Assembly (NCBI GenBank): GCA_039679385.1
Contig: JBDKVB010000066.1
Location: 1 to 54,194, forward strand
Length of the DNA: 54,194 nt
Source of the DNA: Armatimonadia bacterium
GTDB taxonomy: Bacteria; Armatimonadota; Zipacnadia; Zipacnadales; JABUFB01
Direction: 5' to 3'
How positions within the stretch are numbered: the stretch's first letter is position 1; the number at the start of each line of letters is the position of its first letter. Below are positions 25,531 through 35,049 of the stretch, in pieces. The notes under the pieces are model-generated. The model worked only from the letters and a program-made list of their open reading frames with translations. It searched no databases and was not told the DNA's origin. A program made the position numbers and the translations under genes.

Positions 25531-28407
25531 CTAGTCTTCAGCCACAGTCACCTTGTCGGCCTTCAGCAGGACCTCCTGACGTTGCCCGCCCTTCGGGTAG
25601 CGCAGGACGGCCAGAGCACCCGTCAGGGCGAACCGCCGGTGGGTCTGTGTGTCCTCGAACGCCGTTGTGCTGTTCGGGTCCAGCGCACTGAGCACGTAGT
25701 CGACGCCGCCGCCATGCTCGATGCAGAGCCCGACCGCGCCGGTCGACGAGGACGATAGCGCATGCAGAGCCGTGATGGGATCCGTACCGTCGCGGGAGAA
25801 GCCGATCGCGGCGACGAAGGCATCAGGCCGCTCCCGGTAGGCTTCAGCATCCCGTCGAGCGCACAGCAGGTTCACGCGAGCCTCCACATCGCGTGCGCCG
25901 ATGTACCGCTGACCGGGCGCCGTGCCTGCGAAGACCTGTGTGCCGGGCGCGCCGAGCAGGTGGGCGAAGGTCGCTCCCTCAAGGTCAACCTCCGGAGGGA
26001 TAGTGCGCCAGTCGGTCAGGTGACTCCAGGTGGCGGTGAAGTCTCGGTCCGTGGCACCGCTTCGCAGATCGCGAATCGCCTTGGCGCCGGTCCCCGTTCG
26101 GTAGCTGAAGTGGCTGAGGTCATAGAGCGTGGTCGCCGGCTCAGCGGCAGACAGGTCCAGGCCGGAGAAAGCGAGGGTGTCACCAAGGCTGTGCAGGTAG
26201 TACTCGTGAGTAGTGCCGCCCTGGAGCCGAAAGATGTCCACGACGTAGGGCCACGCCGGTTGTGCCCCGAGGGGTGAGAGCAGTACCACCGTGCGTCGGT
26301 AGAGCGCCTTCTGATCCGCCGGCAGACCCTCCTGCAGCTTCGCCTTGTCCTCCTCGGCCACTTCCACCGCCTTGGCGGTCGGCGTGTCGGCGAAGAACCT
26401 CTTCGCCCCGCGCCAGTTGATGCACGGGGTGAGGTTGCCGTTGGCGGTGCGGACCAGCGCTGTGTTGTGGGACTCGGCGCAGTCCATCCAGTCCTGCGTC
26501 GGGGTGACGTTGTTGAGGTACCCCTGGTCATAGAGCATCTCGTGGCCGACCGAGTAGACCAGCAGGTTGAAGGGCCCTGAGTGCGAGTGCCCCGTCGCCT
26601 TCGACCAGTCCACCGAGAGGAAGGTCGCGTCCGGCCCGCTGCCGGAGCGCACGACCGCCAGACCGTTGGCCTCCAAGACATAGCTGGGCAGCTCCGCCTT
26701 CTCCTTCAGCTTCAGCCGGAAGGCGCCTGCCTCGTCCTTGCTGACATCCAGCCAGGGCAGGAACTGCTCAGGGACCTTGCCGGCGCGTGTCGCGACTCGT
26801 GACATGAAGTCAAGAGACGGCTTCTCCGTGACCCAGGAGTCGCACCAGGGCGCGCACCTGCCGTCGGGCAAGATGCTCAGGAGCGGGCTGAAGGCCGCTG
26901 CCATCAGCGCCGGGTCGAGATAGGGTCGCAGGCACCTATCGGTGGGGCTCCAGAAGGCATCCTCCGGCCCGAAACCCTCCTGCAGCCCGTCAATAAGCGC
27001 CAGCGGCGCCGCCAGGTTATTCAGAGCCACCTGCGTGTAGTGTGGCGAGGTCTCGTAGCCGAGGCCGTCCGTGGTGAAATAGCTGCGCAGGTAGCGATGC
27101 ACAGAGGTGACCGCGGTGCGCAGTATCTCCGGATCCCTCAACATCAAGCCGACATTGAGAGCCCCAAAGGCGGCGCCACCGGCCAGGTTGCCCTGCAGGT
27201 TGACGTTGTAGGGATCCAGCCCCTCCTCCACGACCCCCGGCTTGACCTCTTGTGCCAGCGCGCCGAGACGCTGCCCATCCTCCGGGGCCGAGACCAGCAG
27301 ACGCTCCACCATCTGATCGAGTTTCAGTTCACGCTCGCGGGGCGTGAAGCTGTCCTGAATCTTGGCGTAGGACTCGAGCCACGCCAGCGCCCATTGCGAC
27401 GCCGAGCCGGGGTAGATGGTGAGTGCGTTGTTCCACCAGCTCACCGCCAGGTGGCCCAGGGGGTGTTCGCGATCACCTGCGGAATGGTCGCTGATGTTGT
27501 CCTTCTTCTCATAGCCCGGGAAAGAGCGCAGGGGCAGCGGCGTGCCGCCCGAATCGCGAGCGAGAGCCTGTGCGGCCTCAGCCATCGACGCGTCACTCAG
27601 CCCCAGCACCTCACGCAGGTAAGGATCGCCCAGGATGGACCGCGACATCATGACCATGAGGAGCTTGGCCTTGTGGGCGAACAGCGGGGCGTCTTGGCCC
27701 TCGGGACTGCCCTCCGGATACAGGCGCGAGGCGAACAGGTAGCCCTGGCAAAGCGAATCCAGGATACCGTGCCGCCAGTTCATCTCAAAGAGAATCCGCC
27801 ACTGGCAGTAACCCAGAAAGAAGTAGGCGAAGCTGTCGATGTGACCGTGGGTGTGCTTGTCCCAGCGTTCCCAGGGGATGCTGTACTTCTTCGACCAGGC
27901 CTCGTCATGTGTCTGGCGCCAGACCTCGTCGGTGGGACGGCACCCATGGCCGTCGTCCGGGTAGAGGTCGTTCGGGTAGTAGGCAGGCTTGCGTCCTTCC
28001 TGCTCACACAGCGGACACGTCAGCCGCCAGGGCTGATCGGGATCCCAGTTGAAGGGGACCCAGCCGGACATCTGCGGGTGATAGGGACAGCAGATAGTGG
28101 AGCTGCCGAAGGGCGATTCCGGGCGGAACAGCCCTTCGTAGTAGGCATCCGGACGCTGAGCCCAGGCCCGCGCTTGTCGCAGCGTGTTCTCGACCCAGGC
28201 ACGCGTCTTCGCGTCGCCGCGCCTGAAGGACTCCTCGACCTCCTGCCACAGTCGCGGGTTACCCTGAGCGTCGAAGAGGGCGGCAACCTGCAGTGACGGT
28301 GGCAGGTTCACTTTGCGCTTCGGACCATCCGCTCCATACGCGCACAGGCAGGAGGCACAAAGCAGTAGCCCCACAAGGCACACACCTGCCGGGAGAGAGG
28401 TTCGCAT
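25531..28407 (-). CDS. Secreted heparinase II/III-like polysaccharide lyase
   Basis: 958 residues. The signal peptide is AGVCLVGLLLCASCLCAYGA. The first half is an alpha/alpha toroid-type region; a cluster at about residues 106-150 (ICCPYHPQ...CPLCEQEG...HGC) looks like a structural zinc site. The C-terminal beta-sandwich opens around GHSHSGPFNLLVYSVG (His607, His609), the heparinase II/III segment that usually reads HxHxD. Such enzymes cleave uronic-acid-containing polysaccharides by beta-elimination and are active outside the cytoplasm. It is longer than typical family members (about 600-750). It starts 72 bases after the ceramidase-like gene, in the same direction, so an operon is likely. 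The exact PL family and substrate are open. Confidence 0.83.
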   Translation of the reverse strand: MRTSLPAGVCLVGLLLCASCLCAYGADGPKRKVNLPPSLQVAALFDAQGNPRLWQEVEESFRRGDAKTRAWVENTLRQARAWAQRPDAYYEGLFRPESPFGSSTICCPYHPQMSGWVPFNWDPDQPWRLTCPLCEQEGRKPAYYPNDLYPDDGHGCRPTDEVWRQTHDEAWSKKYSIPWERWDKHTHGHIDSFAYFFLGYCQWRILFEMNWRHGILDSLCQGYLFASRLYPEGSPEGQDAPLFAHKAKLLMVMMSRSILGDPYLREVLGLSDASMAEAAQALARDSGGTPLPLRSFPGYEKKDNISDHSAGDREHPLGHLAVSWWNNALTIYPGSASQWALAWLESYAKIQDSFTPRERELKLDQMVERLLVSAPEDGQRLGALAQEVKPGVVEEGLDPYNVNLQGNLAGGAAFGALNVGLMLRDPEILRTAVTSVHRYLRSYFTTDGLGYETSPHYTQVALNNLAAPLALIDGLQEGFGPEDAFWSPTDRCLRPYLDPALMAAAFSPLLSILPDGRCAPWCDSWVTEKPSLDFMSRVATRAGKVPEQFLPWLDVSKDEAGAFRLKLKEKAELPSYVLEANGLAVVRSGSGPDATFLSVDWSKATGHSHSGPFNLLVYSVGHEMLYDQGYLNNVTPTQDWMDCAESHNTALVRTANGNLTPCINWRGAKRFFADTPTAKAVEVAEEDKAKLQEGLPADQKALYRRTVVLLSPLGAQPAWPYVVDIFRLQGGTTHEYYLHSLGDTLAFSGLDLSAAEPATTLYDLSHFSYRTGTGAKAIRDLRSGATDRDFTATWSHLTDWRTIPPEVDLEGATFAHLLGAPGTQVFAGTAPGQRYIGARDVEARVNLLCARRDAEAYRERPDAFVAAIGFSRDGTDPITALHALSSSSTGAVGLCIEHGGGVDYVLSALDPNSTTAFEDTQTHRRFALTGALAVLRYPKGGQRQEVLLKADKVTVAED

Positions 28408-28479
28408 CCAGACGCCTCCTGTGATCGCTCTGAGCCCACACCGACGCCGCGTTGGCCTGTCGCTGAGTCGGGCAGTCGC

Positions 28480-29796
28480 TTAGCCTTCAGCGGTCGACTT
28501 AGCTTCGTCGCGAAGGCTACCCAGAACCGTGTGCACGGCCTCGACCAGGACGTCTTCGGCGTCCGCGGTATAGACGGCCGGGATCTCGAGGAACTTGCAC
28601 CAGTCGTACCGGGGCCTCGACCCGTCCACCACCACACTTCGCCGCGCCGGTAGGTACCCGGCATACCCATTCGCATAGCCGAGGAGACCTAGCCCGGGGT
28701 AGAAGCGCGCGAGTTCGTTCCTGAGCCGCAGTCCGATCTCCGCGAAGGCCTCCACCGGAACCGCCACCAGGGTGGCGACATCGCCCAGGCGCAGCGCCTG
28801 TACCTCTGCGCTGAAGGAACGCGGCAGTGTGCCGGCGTCCAGCTTCTCGAGCATCGCATGACCCCAGCGCGTGCCGAACTGTGGGTAGTGCGGCTTCTCG
28901 ATCTCTCGCAGCAACTCTTCGCGGCTCGGGGGCTCACCGACCGGTAGCTCGCACCACACCGATGCTACCTGCAGCTCCTCGACCGGACGCGGTCGCGCAC
29001 GCTCCATCGCAGCCTCGGCCTCTCGGCCAAGCTCATAGCCGTAGCGCCTGGCGTCCTCCAGGTCTCCGTAGGCGAACTGTCGCCCCTCCTCATCGACGAA
29101 GGCGATCTTGAGGTCGCCGGAGGCGCCGTTGGTGAACACCGCGCTCAGTCCCGGGTAGCGCTCCTCCAGGTAGTCGCGTAGGAAACCGGGGAAGTCGGCG
29201 CTGTAGCGTATGGCCTTCCCGAAACTCATGACCGAGGCATGAGCCGCGAAGTTGACCATCGCCGCACGCGGTGTGCCCTCGGGAGAAGTCACCTTCAGCA
29301 CAGTGACCGAGTTGTCTGTGGGTGCGTCCCAGGCTACGCCCCAGTAGGCTCCGGTTGGTGTCTCGACCCAGCGGTTGACGGCGAGGCCGCAGATGCCCTT
29401 CCCGACGGCCACGTGGGACGGCTGGCGCGCCTCCCAGGCCATCGCCACAGCCTCAGCAATCTGCTCGGCCACCCAGTCCAGGTAAGCGACGTCGAGGTCC
29501 TTGGTCAGCCATTCGCTTGTCGACGGGCCGCTGTGTGTGTGGGAGGCGCAGAGCATGACCTGTGCTGCGGGAATACCTGTGCGCTCCTCGACCAGGCTGC
29601 GCACCTGCTCCACGGTCTCCCTGGTCAGCAGGACGAGGTCATAACCAACCAGCGCCGCAGCCTTGCCCTGACACTCGAAGGCGAGGGCCTTGGCAAGCAG
29701 AGGACTACCCGGCCCCTGCGCGGGAGGAATCTTCGCCTCCCCCTGACGCGGGGTGAGGTCTGCGACGCCGGAACCAACCAACAGGCTCGTCTGCAT
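28480..29796 (-). CDS. Neutral/alkaline ceramidase-like hydrolase
   Basis: 438 residues with no signal peptide. The N-terminus (VGSGVADLTPRQG) and the ASHTHSGPS segment (His86, His88) match the N-terminal zinc-binding domain of the neutral/alkaline non-lysosomal ceramidase family. NFAAHASVMSFG supplies a further His, and VFTNGASGDLK and GYANGYAGYLP are also family-like. True ceramidases are about 650-750 residues with a C-terminal Ig domain, which is missing here. Short relatives are common in environmental bacteria and may hydrolyse other amides or esters. ATG 29796 is preferred over in-frame codons further upstream because the ceramidase match begins there; GGAGG lies about 12 bases upstream. 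It likely heads an operon with the heparinase-like gene. Confidence 0.8.
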   Translation of the reverse strand: MQTSLLVGSGVADLTPRQGEAKIPPAQGPGSPLLAKALAFECQGKAAALVGYDLVLLTRETVEQVRSLVEERTGIPAAQVMLCASHTHSGPSTSEWLTKDLDVAYLDWVAEQIAEAVAMAWEARQPSHVAVGKGICGLAVNRWVETPTGAYWGVAWDAPTDNSVTVLKVTSPEGTPRAAMVNFAAHASVMSFGKAIRYSADFPGFLRDYLEERYPGLSAVFTNGASGDLKIAFVDEEGRQFAYGDLEDARRYGYELGREAEAAMERARPRPVEELQVASVWCELPVGEPPSREELLREIEKPHYPQFGTRWGHAMLEKLDAGTLPRSFSAEVQALRLGDVATLVAVPVEAFAEIGLRLRNELARFYPGLGLLGYANGYAGYLPARRSVVVDGSRPRYDWCKFLEIPAVYTADAEDVLVEAVHTVLGSLRDEAKSTAEG

Positions 29797-30037
29797 CCCT
29801 TGCTTCCCTCCATGCTGTGCTGTCTGAACCGGCGTCAGGCTGTCTCGCGCCACCGATCACGCGACGACCTCCTTCCGACAACGGTGGGAGGTCTTGGACA
29901 GGCGCAACCCGGAGTCCTTCCTGGGGGAGGTCGCGTCCCAGATTCCTCACGCGGAGGGAGATTGGTCTGGTACGCGGAAGAGATGGGGGGAAAGACGCTA
30001 TCGGGACAGTGGCCCGCAACCCAGGGAGGTACAGGCC

Positions 30038-30484
30038 ATGAGACTGAGCTTCGAGCACCGCAGTCATCCGCACATCGAGGAACGCAAACAGGTCGGGCCG
30101 GCGAAAACGCGCGACACCTACGTCGGCCTCAACGGCCGGATCGCCCTGGTCCTCACCACAGCCGTCGGCACCATGTGGTGTGCCTATGTCTTCGCCTTGC
30201 TTGCCCTGGCGGTTGTCCCCCAGGCACTCAAGGGTGGCCTCCTCACCTTTGTGCAGTGGGTGAGCCAGACCTTCATCCAGCTCGTAATGCTGTCGGTGAT
30301 CATGGTCGGCCAGAGGATCCTGGGGCGAACCGCGGACAAGCGAGCCGAGATGACGTACAAGGACGCCGAAGCCACCTTCCACGAGGCCCAGCAGATCCAG
30401 ACCCACCTCAAGCTCCAGGACGACGCGATCAACACGGTCCTCGAGCGCCTGGAGAGGCTGGAGGCCGGTCTGACAAAGCCCTGA
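30038..30484 (+). CDS. Small conserved membrane protein
   Basis: 148 residues. There are two transmembrane helices (about residues 37-60 and 70-97) after a basic N-terminus. GTMWCAYVFALLAL, WVSQTFIQLVMLSVIMVGQ and the polar tail DKRAEMTYKDAEA resemble a widespread small bacterial membrane family with DUF1003-like topology. The tail is predicted helical and ends in a leucine-rich stretch (VLERLERLE) that may form a coiled coil. GGGAGG (30024-30029) precedes ATG 30038. Function is unknown. It converges with the DUF2339 gene, 16 bases away. Confidence 0.65.
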   Translation: MRLSFEHRSHPHIEERKQVGPAKTRDTYVGLNGRIALVLTTAVGTMWCAYVFALLALAVVPQALKGGLLTFVQWVSQTFIQLVMLSVIMVGQRILGRTADKRAEMTYKDAEATFHEAQQIQTHLKLQDDAINTVLERLERLEAGLTKP

Positions 30485-30500
30485 CCTGCGTGGGAACAGC

Positions 30501-33500
30501 TCACCTATCCTGCTCGCGCACAAGTCGCTGATACGCGAAGCCAACGGCGATCAGTACGATGCCCACGCAGAGCAGCGTGAGGATGCGGTAGAAGATGTCC
30601 ACCTCGCGCAGGTCGAGGAAGGAGACCTTCAGCACCGTGACCCCCAGGAGGGCCATTGCTATCCATCGCAAGGGTGGGTTGTCACGGATCAGGCCGACCG
30701 TGGCGAGTATTGCGCCATAGGCCGCCCACACCATTGAGAGGGCATACTGCTGGGCGTCCCGACCTCCGTGCAGGCCCCAATCGGCGAAGTACCAGGCTTC
30801 GGTGGTCAGAACCCACAGCAGCAGCAGCGCCCCCGCGTAGGGCAGTACACCGGCCAGCGATTCCTCGTCACCGACGTAGGTGCTCGTGCGCCGGTACCAG
30901 TGCGACAGCACAAACAGCATCCCCGCGACAAGCAGCAGGGGCAGTGCGTGGAAGTTGGCCAGGGGCACGTAGTTCCTCGCATTCAAGCCTGGATCGACCA
31001 CCAGAACCTTCACGGCCACGAGAACGAGGACCGTCAGGCCGACGCCCCGCAGGGGATAGTTGTCCTGTTTCATCCCCATCAGCAGCATCATGCAGGCGAA
31101 GATCAGCCACACCATCGACAGGCACATCTGTTGCCCGGCCAAGCCCTCCTCGGTTCGCCATCCCAGGTACATCCAGCCCTCTGAGCTTGCCACCCACAAA
31201 AGCAGACCCGCGGCGGCGATCGCCATGCATGCTCGCTGGACGTCCACAGCAGGGCTCTTCTCCTGATTGCGACCTTCCCACACGTAGGCCGCGAGCAGTA
31301 CCAGTGCCACAATCAGAAGCGGGGCAGCATGAGGGTTCACGAGAGGAAGGTAGGTCGCCGCAACCAGGGGCGGATCGAGCCCAAAGACCTTGAGCGCCGT
31401 TGCCGCGAACAGCCCGAAGGCCGTGCACCGAAGCACCGGCTCCTTCTGCCACATCCCTATCAGCAGGAGCGCGAGGCCGAAGGCAAGCCACACTCCGGAG
31501 AGCGCAGCGTGCTGCGTGACAAGGTCGTAGCCGAGCGACCAGCCTGTGAAGAGCCAGGCCTCCACGCTGAAGACCCACAGCAGCAGGCCCACACCCACGA
31601 TGAGCAACCCCGTTGCAGCCTGCTTCTCGATCTCCTCTGTCTCCTCTGATCTCCGGTACCAGACCGAGGCCGCAAAGGCGATCAGCGCAATCACCAGCAG
31701 CGGGGCGGCGTGCGCATTCACTATCGGAAGGTATGTGTCCGTCGATAGCGGCGGCTCTCCCGCGAGGATCTTCAGAACCGTGACGCCCAGCAGCCCAAGG
31801 GCCGCCCACCGGCACACCCTGTTGTGACCTGCGATCCCTACCGCCATCAGCGCCACGGAGAACGCGACCCACACACCGGACAAAGCGAAGTGCTGCACCG
31901 GCAGTCCGTAACCGAGCCACCAGCCGACGAACAGCCACGTCTCAGAACTGACAATCCACAGCAGCAGGCCGGTCGCTGAAGCGACCACGCCCATGCCAAG
32001 ATTGCACTCGGCCACGTCCTTCCGCTTGACCACCAGGTACCACGCGCCCAGCCCATACAACAGCGCCGTGATCAAGAGCAGCGGCGCCACCCGGTGGTGA
32101 ACCAGGGGCACATAGCTGTTCGCCGTCACAAGCGGGTCTACGCACAGGACCTTGAGCACGGTGACCCCGAGCACCACCAGGGCCAGGTAGCGGAAGGCCG
32201 GCGCATCCCGCACCATGCCGATCCCCATGAAGACCGCGCCGAAGGTGATCCAGACTCCCGAGAGCGCGAAATGCTGGGCCCACGTGTCCAGACCGAGTTG
32301 CCACCCAACGAGGGACCATATCTCGGCGCTGGACACCCAGAAGAGAAGTATGGTGGCTAGCGTTGCAAGGCCCTCGACGTTCTTTGTCTCAGTCGCGTCG
32401 AGGCGGTCTCGGATGCCCGCATAGAGGTAGGCGCACAGATACAGGGCTGCGGCGACGGTCAGCATCGACAGACCGCGGCTGTTCACGAGCCACTGGTAGC
32501 CCTCGCGTGTGATCTGGCTATCGACGAGTATGGTCCTCATCACGGGCAGCATGAGCACGATCAGCCCCGCATCCCGCAGGGCCTTGGAGCGGAACTGGCA
32601 ACCCAGCGCGACCACCACTACAACCTCGGCAGCCCAGAGGATGGTCATGCGATAGCCGTCCACGAGCAGCGGCATCGCCCCAGTCAGGAAGAGAACAGCC
32701 AGGCCCACGTGAACGGGCCCGAAACACTTCTGCTCGGGTCGCCGCAGGACGCCCGTCACACCGACGAAGGCGTACAGGGCTGTGAGCACCAGTGCAAGCG
32801 GTCCGGCGCCCTGGACAGGCACCAGGTCATGACACCCCATCAGGAAGAAGACAGCGGCGTTGGCACAGGCGAAGGCTGCATCGGTCTCGCGGGCGATCAC
32901 GCCATGCACTCCGTGTCGTAGCCAGGCGGCGCCGACGAAGGCAAGAAGGAAGAGCGAGGTGAAGCGCAGGTTCGTCAGGTCTGCTCCCCAGCGGTCTCCC
33001 CCAAGACGCCAGAGGAGATAGACCACCCAGGTACATCCCAGCACCGCCCACTCAAGGCCATGCCATGCTCGGCGTTCTATGGCGGCCAGACAACCCAGTG
33101 CGGCCACAACGAGATAACCGGGCACGACAAGCTGCAGGGCAGGCTCCTCAACCATCCCCGACAGCACGAGGCCCACGTACACCCCCAGCACGGAGATGAC
33201 GCCGAGGACAAGGGTGTCGGAGTAGACACTTGCCAGGAGCGCACCGGCGCCAACCAGGACCAGGTAGACCAGGGGGAGAGGGACGACCAGTCCGGGAACT
33301 CTCGCGGCCGCTACCAGACCGGTGGCCAGGAAGGCAGCGGAGATCCCCACTGCCGAGAAGTACCTCCAGGGAGAGAGCACTGTGATGACCAGCACGGCGC
33401 CCGCGAGGAGTGTGAGAAAGGCGAAGACGGCACCGCCGGAGACCGCACCCGACGGCGAGATGTACACAAGCGTATAGATGGCCGCATAGGCCGTGCCCAC

Positions 33501-34826
33501 TGCCGACAGTGCCAGAGGTTCCGCGTCAGTGCCACGACCCGCCGACACCGCAAGCGTCCCAGACACGCACATGGCGGCGTACAGCAGCATCCAGTTCCCA
33601 GTGCCCACGAGGCCGGACCTGGCAATCACCGGCAAGAGCAGCAGGAAGCCGGCGAAGGAGCCGAGTGCCCCAAGCCACCTCATCGCTCGCCAGTCCTGCG
33701 TGTGCCCCAGCCACAGAGCGCACCCCGAGAGCGCAAGCAGGTACATGTAGGGGACGAAGGGCGAGCCGCTGGCGCCGGTCATGAGCACGACGCCGGTCAC
33801 GAGGTATCCGGCGATTGCTCCCACGGCGCCGAAGTTCTCTCCCTCGCGGCCCTGGCGGCTGACCGATACCCACAGTATGCCGGCGGTCACGAGCATCAGG
33901 TACGTCAAGGTCCATGCCAGGGCACCGCCACTTACGCGGAAGATGTAGACGCCGCTGCTGTAGGCACCCAGAAGGGCCATCCCGGTGAAGGTCGGCCACG
34001 GGTATCTCTGGGCCACGACGAACACAGCAACGCTGAGCAAGGACAGGTAGGCGAAGAGCGGTCCAGGGCCGCCGGATTCTGCACTGCCACCGCCTCCGCC
34101 ACCCAGGAGCAGCGGCACAAGGTAGCCCGTGACCCACGCGAAGGTCGCCACCGTCTCGGACTCGTGCCGAATCGCCTGCGCAGCGGCAAGGAGCGTCACG
34201 ACCGCCATCAAGGGGAAGGTTGTCGCCGAACCGAGCAAGCCATAGAGGTGTTGCCCCGCCCACAGCGTCAGATAGAGCATCGCCGCTCCACCGCCGGTCA
34301 GAGCCTGACTCTGGATGACGTAGCCCTTGTGGTGCGCGTACTCACCACCGGCCAGGATCGCCAGGCCTGCGACCATGCCCACGGCGACCAGCATCTGCTC
34401 GGTGATCCATCCCTGGCTGTACGCATGCTTCAGGAGATAGGCGACCGCAAGCAGGACTGCGATCATGCCGATGCGGGTGAGCCACATCGTGCCGATCACG
34501 GTCTCGAGGTCGCGACGAGGGCGCAAGGGTGCCGGCGGTGCCGCTGAAGGTGGTGACTGTGGCGGCGATGGGGGCGAACCGGCGGCGTTGCCCGCTAAGG
34601 AGGCCGGTGTGATGGAAGGCTCGGTCGGCGGAGGCGGGCCTTCCGTGTAGTCTAGCGCCTCCCACGACACGGCCAGTGGGAGGGCCAGACTGTGGGATAG
34701 GGTCTGGACGGTCGTCTTGGTCCAGCCGTGCGCCAGGAGCGCGCGGGCGATCTCGAAGTCGCGAAGGCCCCTCTGACGCGCCTTACGAACGAACTCACGC
34801 CCCTGCGAGAGATTGCCAAGATCCAT
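30501..34826 (-). CDS. DUF2339 polytopic membrane protein with five 127-residue repeats
   Basis: 1441 residues. The N-terminal ~60 residues are soluble, and a Pro/Ser/Ala-rich linker follows (about 65-105). LETVIGTMWLTRIG begins the DUF2339 domain; ALTGGGAAMLYLTLW and TGYLVPLLLGGGGGG are hallmark segments. The rest is almost entirely transmembrane helices. From residue 780 to 1413 a unit of 126-127 residues is repeated five times (starts 780, 906, 1033, 1160, 1287), each with LLLWVxSxExW, QHxALSGVW and LLGVTVLKV elements. Typical DUF2339 proteins are 600-1000 residues, so this one has been lengthened by duplication. ATG 34826 is chosen over ATG 34868 for its GGGGGTGG site. Function is unknown. 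Confidence 0.85.
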   Translation of the reverse strand: MDLGNLSQGREFVRKARQRGLRDFEIARALLAHGWTKTTVQTLSHSLALPLAVSWEALDYTEGPPPPTEPSITPASLAGNAAGSPPSPPQSPPSAAPPAPLRPRRDLETVIGTMWLTRIGMIAVLLAVAYLLKHAYSQGWITEQMLVAVGMVAGLAILAGGEYAHHKGYVIQSQALTGGGAAMLYLTLWAGQHLYGLLGSATTFPLMAVVTLLAAAQAIRHESETVATFAWVTGYLVPLLLGGGGGGSAESGGPGPLFAYLSLLSVAVFVVAQRYPWPTFTGMALLGAYSSGVYIFRVSGGALAWTLTYLMLVTAGILWVSVSRQGREGENFGAVGAIAGYLVTGVVLMTGASGSPFVPYMYLLALSGCALWLGHTQDWRAMRWLGALGSFAGFLLLLPVIARSGLVGTGNWMLLYAAMCVSGTLAVSAGRGTDAEPLALSAVGTAYAAIYTLVYISPSGAVSGGAVFAFLTLLAGAVLVITVLSPWRYFSAVGISAAFLATGLVAAARVPGLVVPLPLVYLVLVGAGALLASVYSDTLVLGVISVLGVYVGLVLSGMVEEPALQLVVPGYLVVAALGCLAAIERRAWHGLEWAVLGCTWVVYLLWRLGGDRWGADLTNLRFTSLFLLAFVGAAWLRHGVHGVIARETDAAFACANAAVFFLMGCHDLVPVQGAGPLALVLTALYAFVGVTGVLRRPEQKCFGPVHVGLAVLFLTGAMPLLVDGYRMTILWAAEVVVVVALGCQFRSKALRDAGLIVLMLPVMRTILVDSQITREGYQWLVNSRGLSMLTVAAALYLCAYLYAGIRDRLDATETKNVEGLATLATILLFWVSSAEIWSLVGWQLGLDTWAQHFALSGVWITFGAVFMGIGMVRDAPAFRYLALVVLGVTVLKVLCVDPLVTANSYVPLVHHRVAPLLLITALLYGLGAWYLVVKRKDVAECNLGMGVVASATGLLLWIVSSETWLFVGWWLGYGLPVQHFALSGVWVAFSVALMAVGIAGHNRVCRWAALGLLGVTVLKILAGEPPLSTDTYLPIVNAHAAPLLVIALIAFAASVWYRRSEETEEIEKQAATGLLIVGVGLLLWVFSVEAWLFTGWSLGYDLVTQHAALSGVWLAFGLALLLIGMWQKEPVLRCTAFGLFAATALKVFGLDPPLVAATYLPLVNPHAAPLLIVALVLLAAYVWEGRNQEKSPAVDVQRACMAIAAAGLLLWVASSEGWMYLGWRTEEGLAGQQMCLSMVWLIFACMMLLMGMKQDNYPLRGVGLTVLVLVAVKVLVVDPGLNARNYVPLANFHALPLLLVAGMLFVLSHWYRRTSTYVGDEESLAGVLPYAGALLLLWVLTTEAWYFADWGLHGGRDAQQYALSMVWAAYGAILATVGLIRDNPPLRWIAMALLGVTVLKVSFLDLREVDIFYRILTLLCVGIVLIAVGFAYQRLVREQDR
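30588..32489 (-). repeat. Five tandem ~381-bp coding repeats in the DUF2339 gene
   Basis: The coding sequence repeats every 126-127 codons. Each unit opens with a (L/V)P(L/I)VNxHAAPLL-like segment and ends in Asp-Pro-x-Leu...Tyr. Units start at about 32489, 32111, 31730, 31349 and 30968 (minus strand). A sixth, partial unit is recognisable further upstream (ILWAAEVVVVVALG...ILVDSQIT). The repeats have diverged in DNA sequence, so duplication is old. Confidence 0.8.
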
Positions 34827-35017
34827 GCCGTGCCACCCCCTCAGTCCAAGTGCGAACCCCGCACACATGCCGACGGCAGTACCCTTCTCGCAGACGCCTG
34901 GACGACGTCACCTGCCCTTCACTATCTTGGCGGTCGATGGGTCGACTCCTGCTTCCTGCACAGGGCAACGCTCACGGCCTGGTTGGGGAACTCAGCCCGC
35001 ACCCCTCGATCGGACAG

Positions 35018-35049
35018 TGGCCCCTAAGGGTGCTGTGAGCCCGGGGCCA
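35018..35049 (-). terminator. Hairpin spanning the stop of the phosphoesterase gene
   Basis: TGGCCCC (35018-35024) pairs with GGGGCCA (35043-35049), 7 bp with an 18-base loop that contains a minor GGG/CCC stem. It includes the TAG stop (35024-35026) of the minus-strand gene. No T-tract follows, so the role is inferred from position. Confidence 0.4.

Noticed and set aside
27040-28296. 418-residue plus-strand frame opposite the heparinase-like gene
   Set aside because: An antisense shadow. The minus strand has a signal peptide and lyase motifs.
33060-34547. 495-residue plus-strand frame opposite the DUF2339 gene
   Set aside because: Composition is Gly/Arg/His/Gln-rich, typical of the antisense of a hydrophobic GC-rich gene. 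There is no family match, and the opposite strand encodes a clear membrane protein.
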